From NCBI RefSeq assembly GCF_000702585.1, contig NZ_JNIQ01000002.1:1-64000 (forward strand): 64,000 nucleotides of DNA, read 5' to 3'. The notes below the pieces were generated by a model that saw only the letters and a program-made list of their open reading frames with translations, had not been told where the DNA came from and searched no databases. Both the position numbers and the translations under genes were made by a program. Source of the stretch: Exiguobacterium aurantiacum DSM 6208 (GTDB taxonomy: Bacteria > Bacillota > Bacilli > Exiguobacteriales > Exiguobacteriaceae). Shown here piece after piece: positions 16,306 to 25,538 of this stretch (position 1 is the first letter of the stretch; each line of letters starts with the position of its first letter).

Positions 16306-17751
16306 ATGATGGCCAAGATGAAGACGAACGAAGAACGGAAGGCCGAACTCGAGGCCTTGACGGAACAAATGGGAAAACAGATCGACAGCTACTTCGAGAG
16401 TCCAGAGAAGATCCGGGAACACCTACAGTTCCTCGGCAAGTTCCATCAATACTCGATGCGGAACGCGGTCTTAATCGAGTCCCAGTTCCCCGGCGCGGTC
16501 GCGGTCGGTTCTTATCCGTTTTGGGAGAAGCAAGGCGCACAAGTCCAAAAAGGTGAGCGTGGCATCAAGGTATTCGTCCCGAACCCAGTGACATACGCCT
16601 TACACAAAGATGAATGGGTACCGCTCAGCAAGACACCGAAGCCGATCAAGGAAGGCGTCAAACAAGGGCGCATCCCGTCACGAAAGATGATGTATTTCAA
16701 GATTGGTCACGTGTTCGAGTACACGCAGACCGACGCTCGCGAGAAAGGAATTGAGGTCTCGAACATCTTCAAACGATATCACCGGGACGGCGGGCTCGAG
16801 AACGAACAAGACATCCGTGACGCCTTGACGACGCTCGCGGATGCCCGGAATGTGACTCTATTGGAGGAGCCGCTCGACGAAATCGGGACAGCGAAAGGAT
16901 GTTACTATCCGGAGCTACATGCGATCGCCTTAAACCCGCGGAACACATCTATCGAGGACATCAGCGTCCTGATCCACGAGCTCGCCCACGCGGAGCTGCA
17001 CAACCAGGAGCGGAATTTTGAGCGGGACAAACCACTCACGGCACCCGAGAAGGAGTTCCAGGCCGAGATGGTCGCTTATGTCGTCTCGCATCAACTCGGG
17101 TTCCCGACGGATGATTTCTCACTGTCCTACTTGGCTGGTTGGACGAAAGACAAGGAACTCCTCGACAAGGAACAACTGTTGCAGGAGGTCCATCAGACGT
17201 CCGCAGGCTTCCTCGAACATATCGAGTCACACTTAGAAAAGGTAAATACCTTGCAAAAGGAGAAAAAACAGAGCCCACTCGAGTATTTGGAGCAACTCGA
17301 CCGACGCATGGGCATAGGATGGAAACAAGCGAACCTCAATCTTTTTGAGCGCGTCCATGCCGTAAAGCGTGTGTTTCCCGAGGATATTGAGAACTACCTG
17401 AACGCAAAAGCGACCCTCGAAACGAACCTGAAGATGGATCGCGTCGATGAGCCGCTCATGTATATTCATGGCATGGGTCTCGGGTTTCAACAGTTCGGTA
17501 TCGCCAATAATCATGACTTCAGTGAAGATCAGCTTGTGGCTTATACAATCGCATTACCGAATCAACCATTGGTCAGTGGTCACTTCGACCCTGAACGTAC
17601 CGTGCATCCATTACATGATTTAGAGAAAAATAATAAGGTTGAAAAACCACTTCTGAAATCGCTTGAAAACCATTGGCATGAAGTGTTGGTCGAGAAAGAA
17701 AAAAAAACCTTGTCACGAACAGTCATTTTGAATATTGAACGTTTAATTTAA
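16306..17751 (+). CDS. ardC: ArdC-like antirestriction protein: ssDNA-binding domain plus zinc metallopeptidase
   Basis: A 481-residue protein. Residues about 35-140 match the ArdC N-terminal single-strand DNA-binding domain (FHQYSMRNAVLIESQFPGAV, GYPFWEKQ-like SYPFWEKQGAQVQKGERGIK). Residues 200-270 form an IrrE/ImmA-type zincin with HELAHAELH (His 224, Glu 225, His 228) and a downstream Glu in EFQAEMVAY. ArdC proteins protect incoming plasmid DNA from restriction. The C-terminal ~170 residues are an extra, more AT-rich domain of unknown role. It is the last gene of the transfer operon, followed by a terminator. Confidence 0.85.
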   Translation: MMAKMKTNEERKAELEALTEQMGKQIDSYFESPEKIREHLQFLGKFHQYSMRNAVLIESQFPGAVAVGSYPFWEKQGAQVQKGERGIKVFVPNPVTYALHKDEWVPLSKTPKPIKEGVKQGRIPSRKMMYFKIGHVFEYTQTDAREKGIEVSNIFKRYHRDGGLENEQDIRDALTTLADARNVTLLEEPLDEIGTAKGCYYPELHAIALNPRNTSIEDISVLIHELAHAELHNQERNFERDKPLTAPEKEFQAEMVAYVVSHQLGFPTDDFSLSYLAGWTKDKELLDKEQLLQEVHQTSAGFLEHIESHLEKVNTLQKEKKQSPLEYLEQLDRRMGIGWKQANLNLFERVHAVKRVFPEDIENYLNAKATLETNLKMDRVDEPLMYIHGMGLGFQQFGIANNHDFSEDQLVAYTIALPNQPLVSGHFDPERTVHPLHDLEKNNKVEKPLLKSLENHWHEVLVEKEKKTLSRTVILNIERLI

Positions 17752-17754
17752 CAC

Positions 17755-17803
17755 AAAGGCATATAGCATGGAGATTCATAACCTCCATTCGCTATACGCC
17801 TTT
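17755..17803. terminator. Terminator at the end of the transfer operon
   Basis: AAAGGCATATAGC...ATGGAG (17755-17773) pairs with 17782-17803 with one mismatch and a two-base bulge. It lies between the ArdC stop at 17751 and the convergent HD gene ending at 17843, so it can serve both. Confidence 0.75.
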
Positions 17804-17842
17804 GTTATCTTAACATGTCATTAATTATTAACTAAGTTCATT

Positions 17843-20800
17843 TCAGAAATTGGATATGTTTGCATGACATTTTTTCAACTTCTTTTTAGAGTTACAGTAA
17901 CACTTCGAATTTAAACTCTGAGGTGAACGCTCTGTACTTAATAGTTTTTCTATATCTCTTAAGTCGTCATTTAATTTAATTCCTCTAACTTGCAAAAAGT
18001 TTATAAAATTATCTCGTGCATATGGGTACCATGGGTGCGAGCATACTCTAGTACCAAGAAAATAAGAGTCATAGGCAGCCTTATAATCACCTTTACCGAC
18101 ATAAGCTAACCCAATAGTCATATGAGCTACAGATTTCATATCATCTTGAACTACTTTTTTTGCTAATCTAATTGCCTCGTCAAATCGTTCAACTAAAACA
18201 TATGCATATGCTAAGGTAGTTTCATCAATTTTAAATTCTTCTAGATAGGGGATTAATTTCACATAATCATGTGTGTCATATAGTTCCTCTATGTCATTCC
18301 ATCTGTCATCGATTTCTTCAATTTTGATTTTAACTTTCTGAACGTTATCCACTGCTGATTCAAAATCTATTTCTACAAATGTTCTTAATCTTTCTTCACT
18401 CAAATTCGCTTCTCTGTGGATACCGAAAATTTTTATTAGAGCACTGTTTTCAGTCATCAGTTTCGAAAAAAGTTCTTCTGAACTATATTTTCGAAAGTGC
18501 ATTCTCAACTTGATAGATGATTGGTCTTTAACTGCCTGATTCCATTCAGATGATTGACTAGATAAAGCCTTAATTCCTAAAGACTTATATTTAATCCACC
18601 CTTGGGATTGGGTGATTATTCTCCTGAAGTGCTTTTCTTCTGTTGAACCTGGCAATTCAATTTCAAGGAGTGTCAATTTTGCTCTACTATTCAATTCTTC
18701 ATACTTTTTTAGTATGTGGATACTATTAGATTCGTCGATTTCTTGAAGTAACTTATCTAATTTCAAAGAAACATTATGATTTAATTCATCAGGCAATGGG
18801 AGTGACTTTTCTAGTTTCCCTTCTAATTCAATAATCTTATTTAAAATGTCTTTTTCAATTCCATTGAATGATTTGTTGATTTTAGGACAAGATGAGGTAA
18901 GGAATACTTTATCTTCTGAATCTTTGAAATAAACTCGTCTATAGTCCAATGCATTAATTTTCTCTAAAGTTAATATCATTTTTAAATAATCTGAAGCGTT
19001 AGAGAAAGGCGTACATTCAATATTGAAATTTATCTTTGTTTGAGAATAATATGAAAGCTTCAAAATGAATGGATATTCCGTTAAATTCTGTCCTTTTTCA
19101 TTAATCTTAAAATATAAAGATCGATTAACATTATCTTCTTCAATTGCACACCAAAAATCATTCTTTAACAATGGAATATCAGGTTGCTGTGGAGAAAATT
19201 CTAATTGTACAAAGTCCATTGCCTCTAGCTTTTCTCCGTCAATCAATTCAATATTTTGATTCTCTGTAACTGAAATGTCTTTATAAATTTTAAAAGATTC
19301 TCCCGATGCAGCTGAAGCTAGATAGATTGACATCAAATTTGTATGAGGTAAATCACTTGCTTTAGAGGTGCTTTTAAAACTTATAGACGGCTGCTTTAGT
19401 TCATCATCTTTTTTTTTTTGGTCTTCTAGTGATTCAGTTAATCTACTTTGACTTTCATCAAGGGTTTTCTTATCCATATGTTGAATCAGTCTCAAAAAAC
19501 TGCCTAAGTGTTTATGAATATTATTTTGAATATTTTGCATAGCAAAAATACTCTCGTCATTTTTAGATAGATTTGGATTTACAGCAACGTCTTGCATATA
19601 GCCATTTAAAATAAGCAAATCTAGAATTACTGAACGATCTAACTGCCCTAATGTATGATCCATTTCTTGCATGTTCAATAAATGATCTAAAACAATTGGT
19701 GAATTCTTTATTAACAATAATCTATCATCTCTATCACCATCAAATACTCTATGAGAATAAATATTTAGTGCAATCTCATCAAATATTGCCCCAATATTAT
19801 TAGTTACATAACTTGAATCAATAAATTTATAAATGTTTTCTGTTTGCATGAGACTATTAAAGACTGTTTTAAATGTCTTCCCATCACTATTAAGATGGTA
19901 TTTTTCAGTATCATTGATGGAAATCAAACTAGTTTCAACTAAATTACTAACTACTTTGTTTATGGTTGCGTTGCTTCTATTTTGTAACTTTTCATGTAAC
20001 TCGAACAGTGTACGTTCGCAAGAAGAAAGCTCTAAATATACTTCTTTCGTGACTAAAACTTCATCTCTATATTTCATTTCCACTTTATCTAAATCTATAT
20101 TGTTAGCATCAAAAATAGCTTTTACTTCTGAAAATTTATTTAAAATTTCTTGGAACATCTCCTGCATTAATTGTTCTGACTCCCAATCATCAATAATTGC
20201 AGAAATTTCAATGTTCTTTCTGTTTTCGATACTTCTATTTACACCCACAACATCAAGGTGCCTTTTATGATGTTTCATACTAAATTTATCTGGTGATAGT
20301 ACGTTCACTAACAGTTCAGAAGATCGATCATTTGTAATGTGAAGTTCATCTGCAAATCTAATCAAAGCTCCTAATAATCTCATTCTTACACTCCCACCAA
20401 TACCTGAAGGGACATGTTCTTCTAAAGAGTCCAAATTAATTTTTCTATGTGCTTCTGCAATATCGGCGATTAAATTAGCTTCTACCCTATCAAAATTTAA
20501 AAGTGCCGCTTCACTTTTTATGACCATCTTAGAAAAACTATGATGACCTTTTCTTCTATATTCTTCATACCCTAATTCATTTAATTCTTCTTTTCGTCCT
20601 ACCATACCAACGTCATGAAGCAAGGTAGCCGCTATTAAAAGATATTTTTCCTCTTCATTCAATAAATCAAAGTTGTTATCTAAAATAATATCGTAAACCT
20701 GCTCAACACCTAGAGAATGCTTGAGTGTATGCTCTGTATAATTAGTTAGCAGATTACTAGTTCTAGACAATAGAGGTTCAATTTTGCGATTTAAATCATC

Positions 20801-20869
20801 CAATTTAGCTTTATTTTGAGTGTTTAAAGACTTTCTAATACCTGACACATTAATTTGGGCATTATCCAT
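17843..20869 (-). CDS. Large HD-domain protein with TPR-like and SEC-C C-terminus
   Basis: A 1008-residue protein. ATG 20869 has GGAGG eight bases upstream; a TTG five codons earlier would put that site inside the gene. Residues about 35-215 form an HD phosphohydrolase domain: His 47/51, the HD pair 85-86 (LLHDVGM), His 109/110 and Asp 174. Around 285-340 a winged-helix-like segment follows (CERTLFELHEKLQNRS). The middle is unassigned. Residues ~870-970 form TPR-like helix pairs and the end is a SEC-C zinc motif (KCYCNSKKKLKKCH). The gene is far more AT-rich than its neighbours, indicating separate transfer. HD domains hydrolyse nucleotides or cyclic nucleotides; a role in defence or stress is inference. 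Confidence 0.75.
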   Translation of the reverse strand: MDNAQINVSGIRKSLNTQNKAKLDDLNRKIEPLLSRTSNLLTNYTEHTLKHSLGVEQVYDIILDNNFDLLNEEEKYLLIAATLLHDVGMVGRKEELNELGYEEYRRKGHHSFSKMVIKSEAALLNFDRVEANLIADIAEAHRKINLDSLEEHVPSGIGGSVRMRLLGALIRFADELHITNDRSSELLVNVLSPDKFSMKHHKRHLDVVGVNRSIENRKNIEISAIIDDWESEQLMQEMFQEILNKFSEVKAIFDANNIDLDKVEMKYRDEVLVTKEVYLELSSCERTLFELHEKLQNRSNATINKVVSNLVETSLISINDTEKYHLNSDGKTFKTVFNSLMQTENIYKFIDSSYVTNNIGAIFDEIALNIYSHRVFDGDRDDRLLLIKNSPIVLDHLLNMQEMDHTLGQLDRSVILDLLILNGYMQDVAVNPNLSKNDESIFAMQNIQNNIHKHLGSFLRLIQHMDKKTLDESQSRLTESLEDQKKKDDELKQPSISFKSTSKASDLPHTNLMSIYLASAASGESFKIYKDISVTENQNIELIDGEKLEAMDFVQLEFSPQQPDIPLLKNDFWCAIEEDNVNRSLYFKINEKGQNLTEYPFILKLSYYSQTKINFNIECTPFSNASDYLKMILTLEKINALDYRRVYFKDSEDKVFLTSSCPKINKSFNGIEKDILNKIIELEGKLEKSLPLPDELNHNVSLKLDKLLQEIDESNSIHILKKYEELNSRAKLTLLEIELPGSTEEKHFRRIITQSQGWIKYKSLGIKALSSQSSEWNQAVKDQSSIKLRMHFRKYSSEELFSKLMTENSALIKIFGIHREANLSEERLRTFVEIDFESAVDNVQKVKIKIEEIDDRWNDIEELYDTHDYVKLIPYLEEFKIDETTLAYAYVLVERFDEAIRLAKKVVQDDMKSVAHMTIGLAYVGKGDYKAAYDSYFLGTRVCSHPWYPYARDNFINFLQVRGIKLNDDLRDIEKLLSTERSPQSLNSKCYCNSKKKLKKCHANISNF

Positions 20870-20899
20870 TAAATCGGCCTCCAATACAATATTAAATAT

Positions 20900-21124
20900 T
20901 TAGTCTTCCCAAAGTTCATCCATCAAATCGTCAATTTCTTTCGATAACCGTTGCTTTTCCTCTGTATCCATCTCAACTCGCCCATCTTCATAAAACCAAA
21001 ACACGTCTCCAGATTGAATCGATTCAGGAAATCGTGACTTCGGAATATTTTCCATCACTTCTCCGAATTCGACGACAGCCAAGTCCCCTTCAAATCGATC
21101 GATGATTCCTCTGCGTCGCTTCAT
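20900..21124 (-). CDS. DUF3006-family small protein
   Basis: A 74-residue protein starting KRRRGIIDRFEGDLAVVEFG, the characteristic opening of DUF3006, a small beta-barrel-like family usually encoded beside ComEC-like metallo-beta-lactamase proteins. Its ATG overlaps the TGA of the upstream MBL gene by four bases, which is the standard arrangement. The acidic C-terminus is helical. The function of the family is unknown. Confidence 0.85.
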   Translation of the reverse strand: MKRRRGIIDRFEGDLAVVEFGEVMENIPKSRFPESIQSGDVFWFYEDGRVEMDTEEKQRLSKEIDDLMDELWED

Positions 21125-21963
21125 TTTGATTTCTTCACGGCGTAACTCGAGCCGTTCCCCGTGATGATGATCGTACCGTTCTTATCTGTGCGAAGCGTGT
21201 TCGCTTTTTGTCGCTTCAAGTTCGTCACCACTTCGGACGTCGGATGCCCGTAGCTGTTCTTCCCGACACTGATGATGGCATGCTTCGGTTTGACTGTGTT
21301 CAGGAACGTGCTGCTTGTCGAGGTCTTCGCACCGTGATGACCCACCTTCAAGACATCCGCTCGGAGCGTCTGTTTCTTCGCCATCATGTCCTTCTCAGAA
21401 ACGTGTTCCGCGTCCCCTGTGAACAAGAACGTGTTCTTCTTGTACGTGACATGAAGGACTGCACTCCAGTTGTTCAAGTCACTGTTCGAGTAGGCTTTGA
21501 CCGGACCCACAAACTTCGCACTGACACCTTTGATCGGTAGTTTCACGCCGGCCTGTGCCGTTTTGATGGTCTTCCCTTCCCGTTTAACGGCTTGAAGGAA
21601 GTCTTTGTAGGCTTGGGTCGTGTGCTTCACTTTTGGCGCGTAGACGTTCTCGACACGGTAGGCATCCAAAATTTCATCTAATCCACCGATATGATCCGCG
21701 TCCGGATGCGTCGAGATCAATACTTCGATGTCATCCACTTTTTGTTTCTTGAGATAGGCGACAATGGCATCGCCCTTTCCTTTGTTCCCCCCGTCGATGA
21801 TGACGTCCTCACCGCTCGGCATCTTGATGTAGATAGCATCTCCTTGCCCGACATCGATGTAATGGACTTTGATGCTCGCAGCGGCAGATGCCTCTCCGTA
21901 TGGCGACACCAATAGCGCTCCACTAAATAGAACTGCACTCCCAATCTTGATCAATTTATTCAT
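21121..21963 (-). CDS. Secreted metallo-beta-lactamase-fold hydrolase, ComEC/Rec2-like
   Basis: A 280-residue protein with a signal peptide (about 1-28, cleavage near SAAAS). The MBL signature is STHPDADHIGG (His 86, Asp 88, Asp 90, His 91), with later ligands in FTGDAEH and KVGHHGAKTS. The opening VHYIDVGQGDAIYIKMPSGE is typical of the hydrolase domain of ComEC and its stand-alone secreted relatives, thought to degrade DNA or nucleotides outside the cell. It heads an operon with DUF3006. Confidence 0.9.
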   Translation of the reverse strand: MNKLIKIGSAVLFSGALLVSPYGEASAAASIKVHYIDVGQGDAIYIKMPSGEDVIIDGGNKGKGDAIVAYLKKQKVDDIEVLISTHPDADHIGGLDEILDAYRVENVYAPKVKHTTQAYKDFLQAVKREGKTIKTAQAGVKLPIKGVSAKFVGPVKAYSNSDLNNWSAVLHVTYKKNTFLFTGDAEHVSEKDMMAKKQTLRADVLKVGHHGAKTSTSSTFLNTVKPKHAIISVGKNSYGHPTSEVVTNLKRQKANTLRTDKNGTIIITGNGSSYAVKKSK

Positions 21964-22106
21964 CTTTTATCACTCCACTTTAAAATTATTGTAAAATTAT
22001 CCAACATACCTTTATTATAATCCGCTATTTGTTAAATTGCTTCTAATTCCTGAGGTTGACCACATACATAAATAGGTAAGGTGTGATGACAGGAGGAGTG
22101 AGAGAA

Positions 22107-22388
22107 ATGGATTTACGAAAACCAATCGCAATAAACAAGACGTATAAACCGGTCCTGATTTTTAAAGACGGGGTGGAATTAAAAGAGTGTGTCTCCATTC
22201 AGGAAGCTGCATACTATTTGAAGGGATACACGTTATGCACCGCCATGCCGTATCGTCACATTATGAACGGCATCATCCTTGATGAGACCTGGATCCATGA
22301 GGGGAGCAGCTATCGGTTCACCACTGATCCTGATGTGAAAAAGGCAAAGTTGGAAGAGATGAAGATCCGGAACAAAGTCCGTTTTTAA
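22107..22388 (+). CDS. Hypothetical protein (93 aa), possible DNA-binding module
   Basis: ATG 22107 follows AGGAGGAGTG. The segment VSIQEAAYYLKGYTLC looks like a short helix-turn-helix of the NUMOD type found in phage and homing-endonuclease proteins, and the rest (GIILDETWIHEGSSYRF) is reminiscent of the same class. No catalytic domain is present. Function unknown. Confidence 0.55.
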   Translation: MDLRKPIAINKTYKPVLIFKDGVELKECVSIQEAAYYLKGYTLCTAMPYRHIMNGIILDETWIHEGSSYRFTTDPDVKKAKLEEMKIRNKVRF

Positions 22389-22511
22389 GGAAGGACAGAA
22401 TATGAATTCGAACAGGTCTCATGTGCGGCACCCTAAACACGCTGTACACAACTTCGTCACTGTTTGTTACAACCCTACAAGGTACACTTGAACTAAAAAG
22501 GGGTTCTCCTT

Positions 22512-22892
22512 ATGCGACTTCAAGAATGGATTCAGCAATATCACGGTACAGAGATACTACGCTTTGATCACCTTTGCGAGTACTTGGATGCGACACCGTT
22601 TGAAATCAAACACCACCTTGATGGAATCAGTCCTGAGATTACCGGCGTACTGAAGTCAGAAGAGGGTGTTGGCGATGACGCGTTCATCACGAAGCTGGAA
22701 CATCATTTGCTCAGTCGATTCAACAAACGAAGAAAAAAAGTGAAAGTCACAATTGAGGTAGAACTGCCATTACCGGAAGAAGCCTACAACTTTTGTCAGC
22801 GCGAACGATTTAGAATGATTGAGCGCGTCACTCAACATATGGACGAACAAAACGTGAAGGATTGGCGCATCGTAAACATGCGGAGGATATAA
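22512..22892 (+). CDS. Hypothetical protein (126 aa)
   Basis: A soluble protein with an N-terminal helical part (LQEWIQQYHGTEILRFDHLC) and a basic linker (NKRRKKVKVTIEVELP) in the middle. AAAGGGG lies about ten bases before the ATG. There are no membrane segments or motifs I recognise. It is separated by 120 bases from the preceding small gene. Confidence 0.55.
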   Translation: MRLQEWIQQYHGTEILRFDHLCEYLDATPFEIKHHLDGISPEITGVLKSEEGVGDDAFITKLEHHLLSRFNKRRKKVKVTIEVELPLPEEAYNFCQRERFRMIERVTQHMDEQNVKDWRIVNMRRI

Positions 22893-22948
22893 TTGAACAT
22901 AGATTGTATTGACTCATCTACATATATACATGCTATAAGGAGAACAAA

Positions 22949-23889
22949 ATGAAATTTACATACTTAGTCATCCCTTTGGCCATCCTGCTGATGGCCGGTT
23001 GTACCAGTGAAGACACCCCTTCTACAATTGAGAAAGCAGAGGGCATGCTACTCAAACAGAAGAAGTCGTCGATACGACTGAAACGAGCACAGACGACTCA
23101 AATACGGAGACGACTGCAGAAGAGCCTGCAGAAGCCGAGGAAACGGTCACTAACTCGGATAATAAGCTGTTCTCCGGCTATAAACTGATTGACGTTGATG
23201 GTGGGGATTTGTCCGGATACCGTGAGGCGAACGTCGTCGTCGATATCGGATATGGGGATCGCGAGTATTGGGCGTTCACGAACGAACATGGCCAGCTTGT
23301 GAGGGTGGTGGCTGAAGAAATCATCCTGCAAGATGACGACACAGAAGATGTGACCTCGGATGGCCGCTACTACCACGACGAAGCGAAGGTGCCGGGCGTC
23401 GAACACGATGAGCTTGACGAGGGTCATGTCATCGCCGACTCGCTCGGGGGCGTCTCGAACGCCTACAACATCACACCACAAGATAGAACGCTCAACCGCT
23501 ACGGGGACCAGGCCTATATGGAGGACGTGATCCGCAAGGCCGGTGGCGCGACCTACTTCGAGGCAATCATCACATATCCGGATACGAAAACTTATATTCC
23601 GTCACACTACCAATACACCTATACGGTCAGAGGAAATGTCGTCACCGATTCCTTCGACAACTTTAACCCGGATGAGGTGAACGCCGCACTCGGCCTAACA
23701 GAAGGTGAACCGGAACCCGCAGCTGCACCTGAAGCCACAGGCGATGTCTCGAGCGTAGATACGAATGGAAACGGTCAGGTGACGATCCAGGAAGCGAAAG
23801 ACGCCGGTTTCACGATGCCGATCATGAGCGACCATTAGCTCTACCCCTATATGCGTGATAACGACAACGACGGAATGGTCGGGGAATGA
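22949..23889 (+). pseudogene. Broken secreted DNA/RNA non-specific nuclease lipoprotein
   Basis: The gene starts at ATG 22949 with a lipoprotein signal (LLMAGCTSED). Near 23030-23047 the frame shifts: after AEG the sensible frame continues as ATQTEEVVDTTETSTDD and on into the nuclease domain. That domain has HVIADSLGG, the catalytic-type D-x-G-H-equivalent region of NucA/DNA-entry nucleases, followed by an acidic EF-hand-like tail. An in-frame TAG at 23836-23838 interrupts SDH-LYPYMRDNDNDGMVGE, probably a Trp codon (TGG) mutated to TAG. So two lesions are present and the protein is probably not made in full. Confidence 0.8.
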
Positions 23890-23922
23890 TTTTACCCTAA
23901 AAATTAAAACAATGATGATTGT

Positions 23923-23963
23923 ATAAAAAGACATCCTCCATTTCTAAGAGAATGTCTTTTTAT
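23923..23963. terminator. Bidirectional terminator
   Basis: Bases 23923-23934 pair perfectly with 23952-23963 (12 bp, ATAAAAAGACAT). It lies between the nuclease pseudogene and the convergent minus-strand gene ending at 23966, with A/T runs in the stem giving a U tract on both strands. Confidence 0.75.
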
Positions 23964-23965
23964 AT

Positions 23966-24574
23966 TCATTTACGTTTTCGGTTCACTTTATCGAGCCGAA
24001 TTTTCTCGATTAACGCGTGGATGATCTGTTCATCTCTTCCACCAAAATCTTTATTGAAGGGAATCCGCTCTCCTTCGAACATAAAATATCCGAGCAGGAA
24101 CGGGACTCGAGGTGTTGCGTGGCCCCACGTGTGCTTCGAGCAACGTTCCCACACCTCGGCTTCTAACTCTTTTGAATAGCGCATATGCTCGACAGCAGCC
24201 TTGACCTCCGATTTCTTCAGGACAAAATAGTCTTCAAAGACGAATTTACCGAGAAGCTCGTACCACATCTCCTCGCGGGCCCGCTCTTTAATCGCTTCTA
24301 CATCGACTTCGACGTGATACGGGGCCTCTTCTTCATTCTTGATGACATCCCGTGCTTCCCCTGTCACCGACTCCGGATACAGCTCCCACCCTTCCGGCAT
24401 CCGTTCTTTGATGAACTGTTCGAGCGCCTCCTCACTGATCCGATAACCTTTTTTACGCGACTCGAGCGGTTCTGCCTGGATCACGCCTTTTCGTACCCAG
24501 TTGCGGACCGTCTCCTTATGGCTTGTGAGCTTGTTCTTCGATAAGATTTCAAATGCTTCGTCAATCGTATACAT
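23966..24574 (-). CDS. Helix-turn-helix DNA-binding protein, MerR/excisionase-like N-terminus
   Basis: A 202-residue protein. Residues 1-60 (YTIDEAFEILSK, ETVRNWVRKGVIQAEPLE, GYRISEEALEQFIKER) are a MerR/excisionase-type winged helix-turn-helix. The rest is helical with several Trp and a C-terminal segment FNKDFGGRDEQIIHALIEKI. Similar proteins occur on Bacillales plasmids, perhaps in replication or maintenance. The dyad at 24590-24633 lies directly upstream and may be its operator. Confidence 0.7.
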   Translation of the reverse strand: MYTIDEAFEILSKNKLTSHKETVRNWVRKGVIQAEPLESRKKGYRISEEALEQFIKERMPEGWELYPESVTGEARDVIKNEEEAPYHVEVDVEAIKERAREEMWYELLGKFVFEDYFVLKKSEVKAAVEHMRYSKELEAEVWERCSKHTWGHATPRVPFLLGYFMFEGERIPFNKDFGGRDEQIIHALIEKIRLDKVNRKRK

Positions 24575-24589
24575 GATGAACCCCCTTTT

Positions 24590-24653
24590 AATACAATGAT
24601 GATTTTATTAAAAAATACCATAAACATTGTATTAAATTAAGATGTTATCTTAA
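24590..24653 (-). promoter_or_regulatory. Two dyads upstream of the HTH gene, operator candidate
   Basis: AATACAATG at 24590-24598 and CATTGTATT at 24625-24633 form a perfect 9-bp inverted repeat. A second dyad TTAAGAT/ATCTTAA is at 24637-24643/24647-24653. Both are within 80 bases of the start of the helix-turn-helix gene, consistent with autoregulation. Confidence 0.5.
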
Positions 24654-24698
24654 TCCACTTCAAATTAATCAGAAATCGGTGAATGACTTCCAAACAAA

Positions 24699-24722
24699 AA
24701 CACCATTCGGCTGAATGGTGTT
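24699..24722 (-). terminator. Rho-independent terminator of the lipoprotein gene
   Basis: AACACCATTC (24699-24708) pairs perfectly with GAATGGTGTT (24713-24722); on the minus strand it is followed by a T-rich run. It lies 35 bases beyond the stop of the lipoprotein gene. Confidence 0.85.
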
Positions 24723-24757
24723 CATTCTATTGAAATTTAGATACAATTTAAAACAAA

Positions 24758-25300
24758 TCAACTTTCTTTTAAACCATCAATTACATTAAATACTTTCACA
24801 AGAAGCTCTTTATCTTTAACCTCATCTTTTTCCGGGCCATCTGGTAAGAAAAATCTCCAAGAAATACTATCTTCCGTATTTCGACCGTTAAAACCTTGAA
24901 CGTAACCACTTTCCTCATTAGCAGCCATTTCCATCGTAGTATTTTCACTTACAAAAGCAAAGTCCATAAATCCTTCAGTGCCAAAAAAGAAAACTGGATA
25001 TTTCACTGTGTTGAAGAAAGGGACATACTTTTCTTTGTCGGCCTCAGAGAAAGCACTCTCAGTAATAATTATTGCGTCAAATGTAGACACATTATGGTCC
25101 AAAGCACTTAATTTGATGTTTTCATATTTTACATTATTTATCTCAGGGAGTTCTTGATCACCTATTACAGCAATTTCTAAGATTCTTCCTTCATAATTTC
25201 CCACTTGATGATTCATATTTTTTTCTTGGGAATGAAAGTTTGGGTTACCACAGCCCACTAATAAAACCGAAAATAAAACTCCTGTAATTAGTTTCCTCAT
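24758..25300 (-). CDS. Hypothetical lipoprotein (180 aa)
   Basis: ATG 25300 is preceded by AAGGAGG at a spacing of 11; a longer frame upstream lacks a binding site. The signal peptide MRKLITGVLFSVLLVGCG has a lipobox ending LVGC. The mature part (about 160 residues) has a Rossmann-like strand pattern (ILEIAVIGDQELPE, FDAIIITESAF, YPVFFFGTEG), as in small Bacillus lipoproteins of unknown role. A terminator follows. Confidence 0.8.
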   Translation of the reverse strand: MRKLITGVLFSVLLVGCGNPNFHSQEKNMNHQVGNYEGRILEIAVIGDQELPEINNVKYENIKLSALDHNVSTFDAIIITESAFSEADKEKYVPFFNTVKYPVFFFGTEGFMDFAFVSENTTMEMAANEESGYVQGFNGRNTEDSISWRFFLPDGPEKDEVKDKELLVKVFNVIDGLKES

Positions 25301-25480
25301 AAGAGTGTGTTCCTCCTTAATAAATAATACATTTTTCATAAATATCTAACCTTTTAACTGCTCTTTCATTTGTTCTTACTTTATTATATACCATGCTTCA
25401 ATTAAACAAAAATGGCTCATCACCATAAGGTGTGGTTGACACATAAAATCCATCGGATTTTGAATTGAACATAGAAAAAA

Positions 25481-25538
25481 AGCGAAAACCCCGGTATCGT
25501 AATTGTTGCTTAGACAAACCACGATTGGAGTTTTCGCT
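25481..25538 (+). promoter_or_regulatory. Hairpin hiding the transposase ribosome-binding site
   Basis: AGCGAAAAC (25481-25489) pairs perfectly with GTTTTCGCT (25530-25538), with further pairs inside, including the GG of TTGGAG. The stem ends one base before the TTG start at 25539. A transcript entering from outside would fold and mask the site, a known way in which IS elements avoid expression from outside promoters. The same hairpin occurs in the second copy. Confidence 0.6.
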
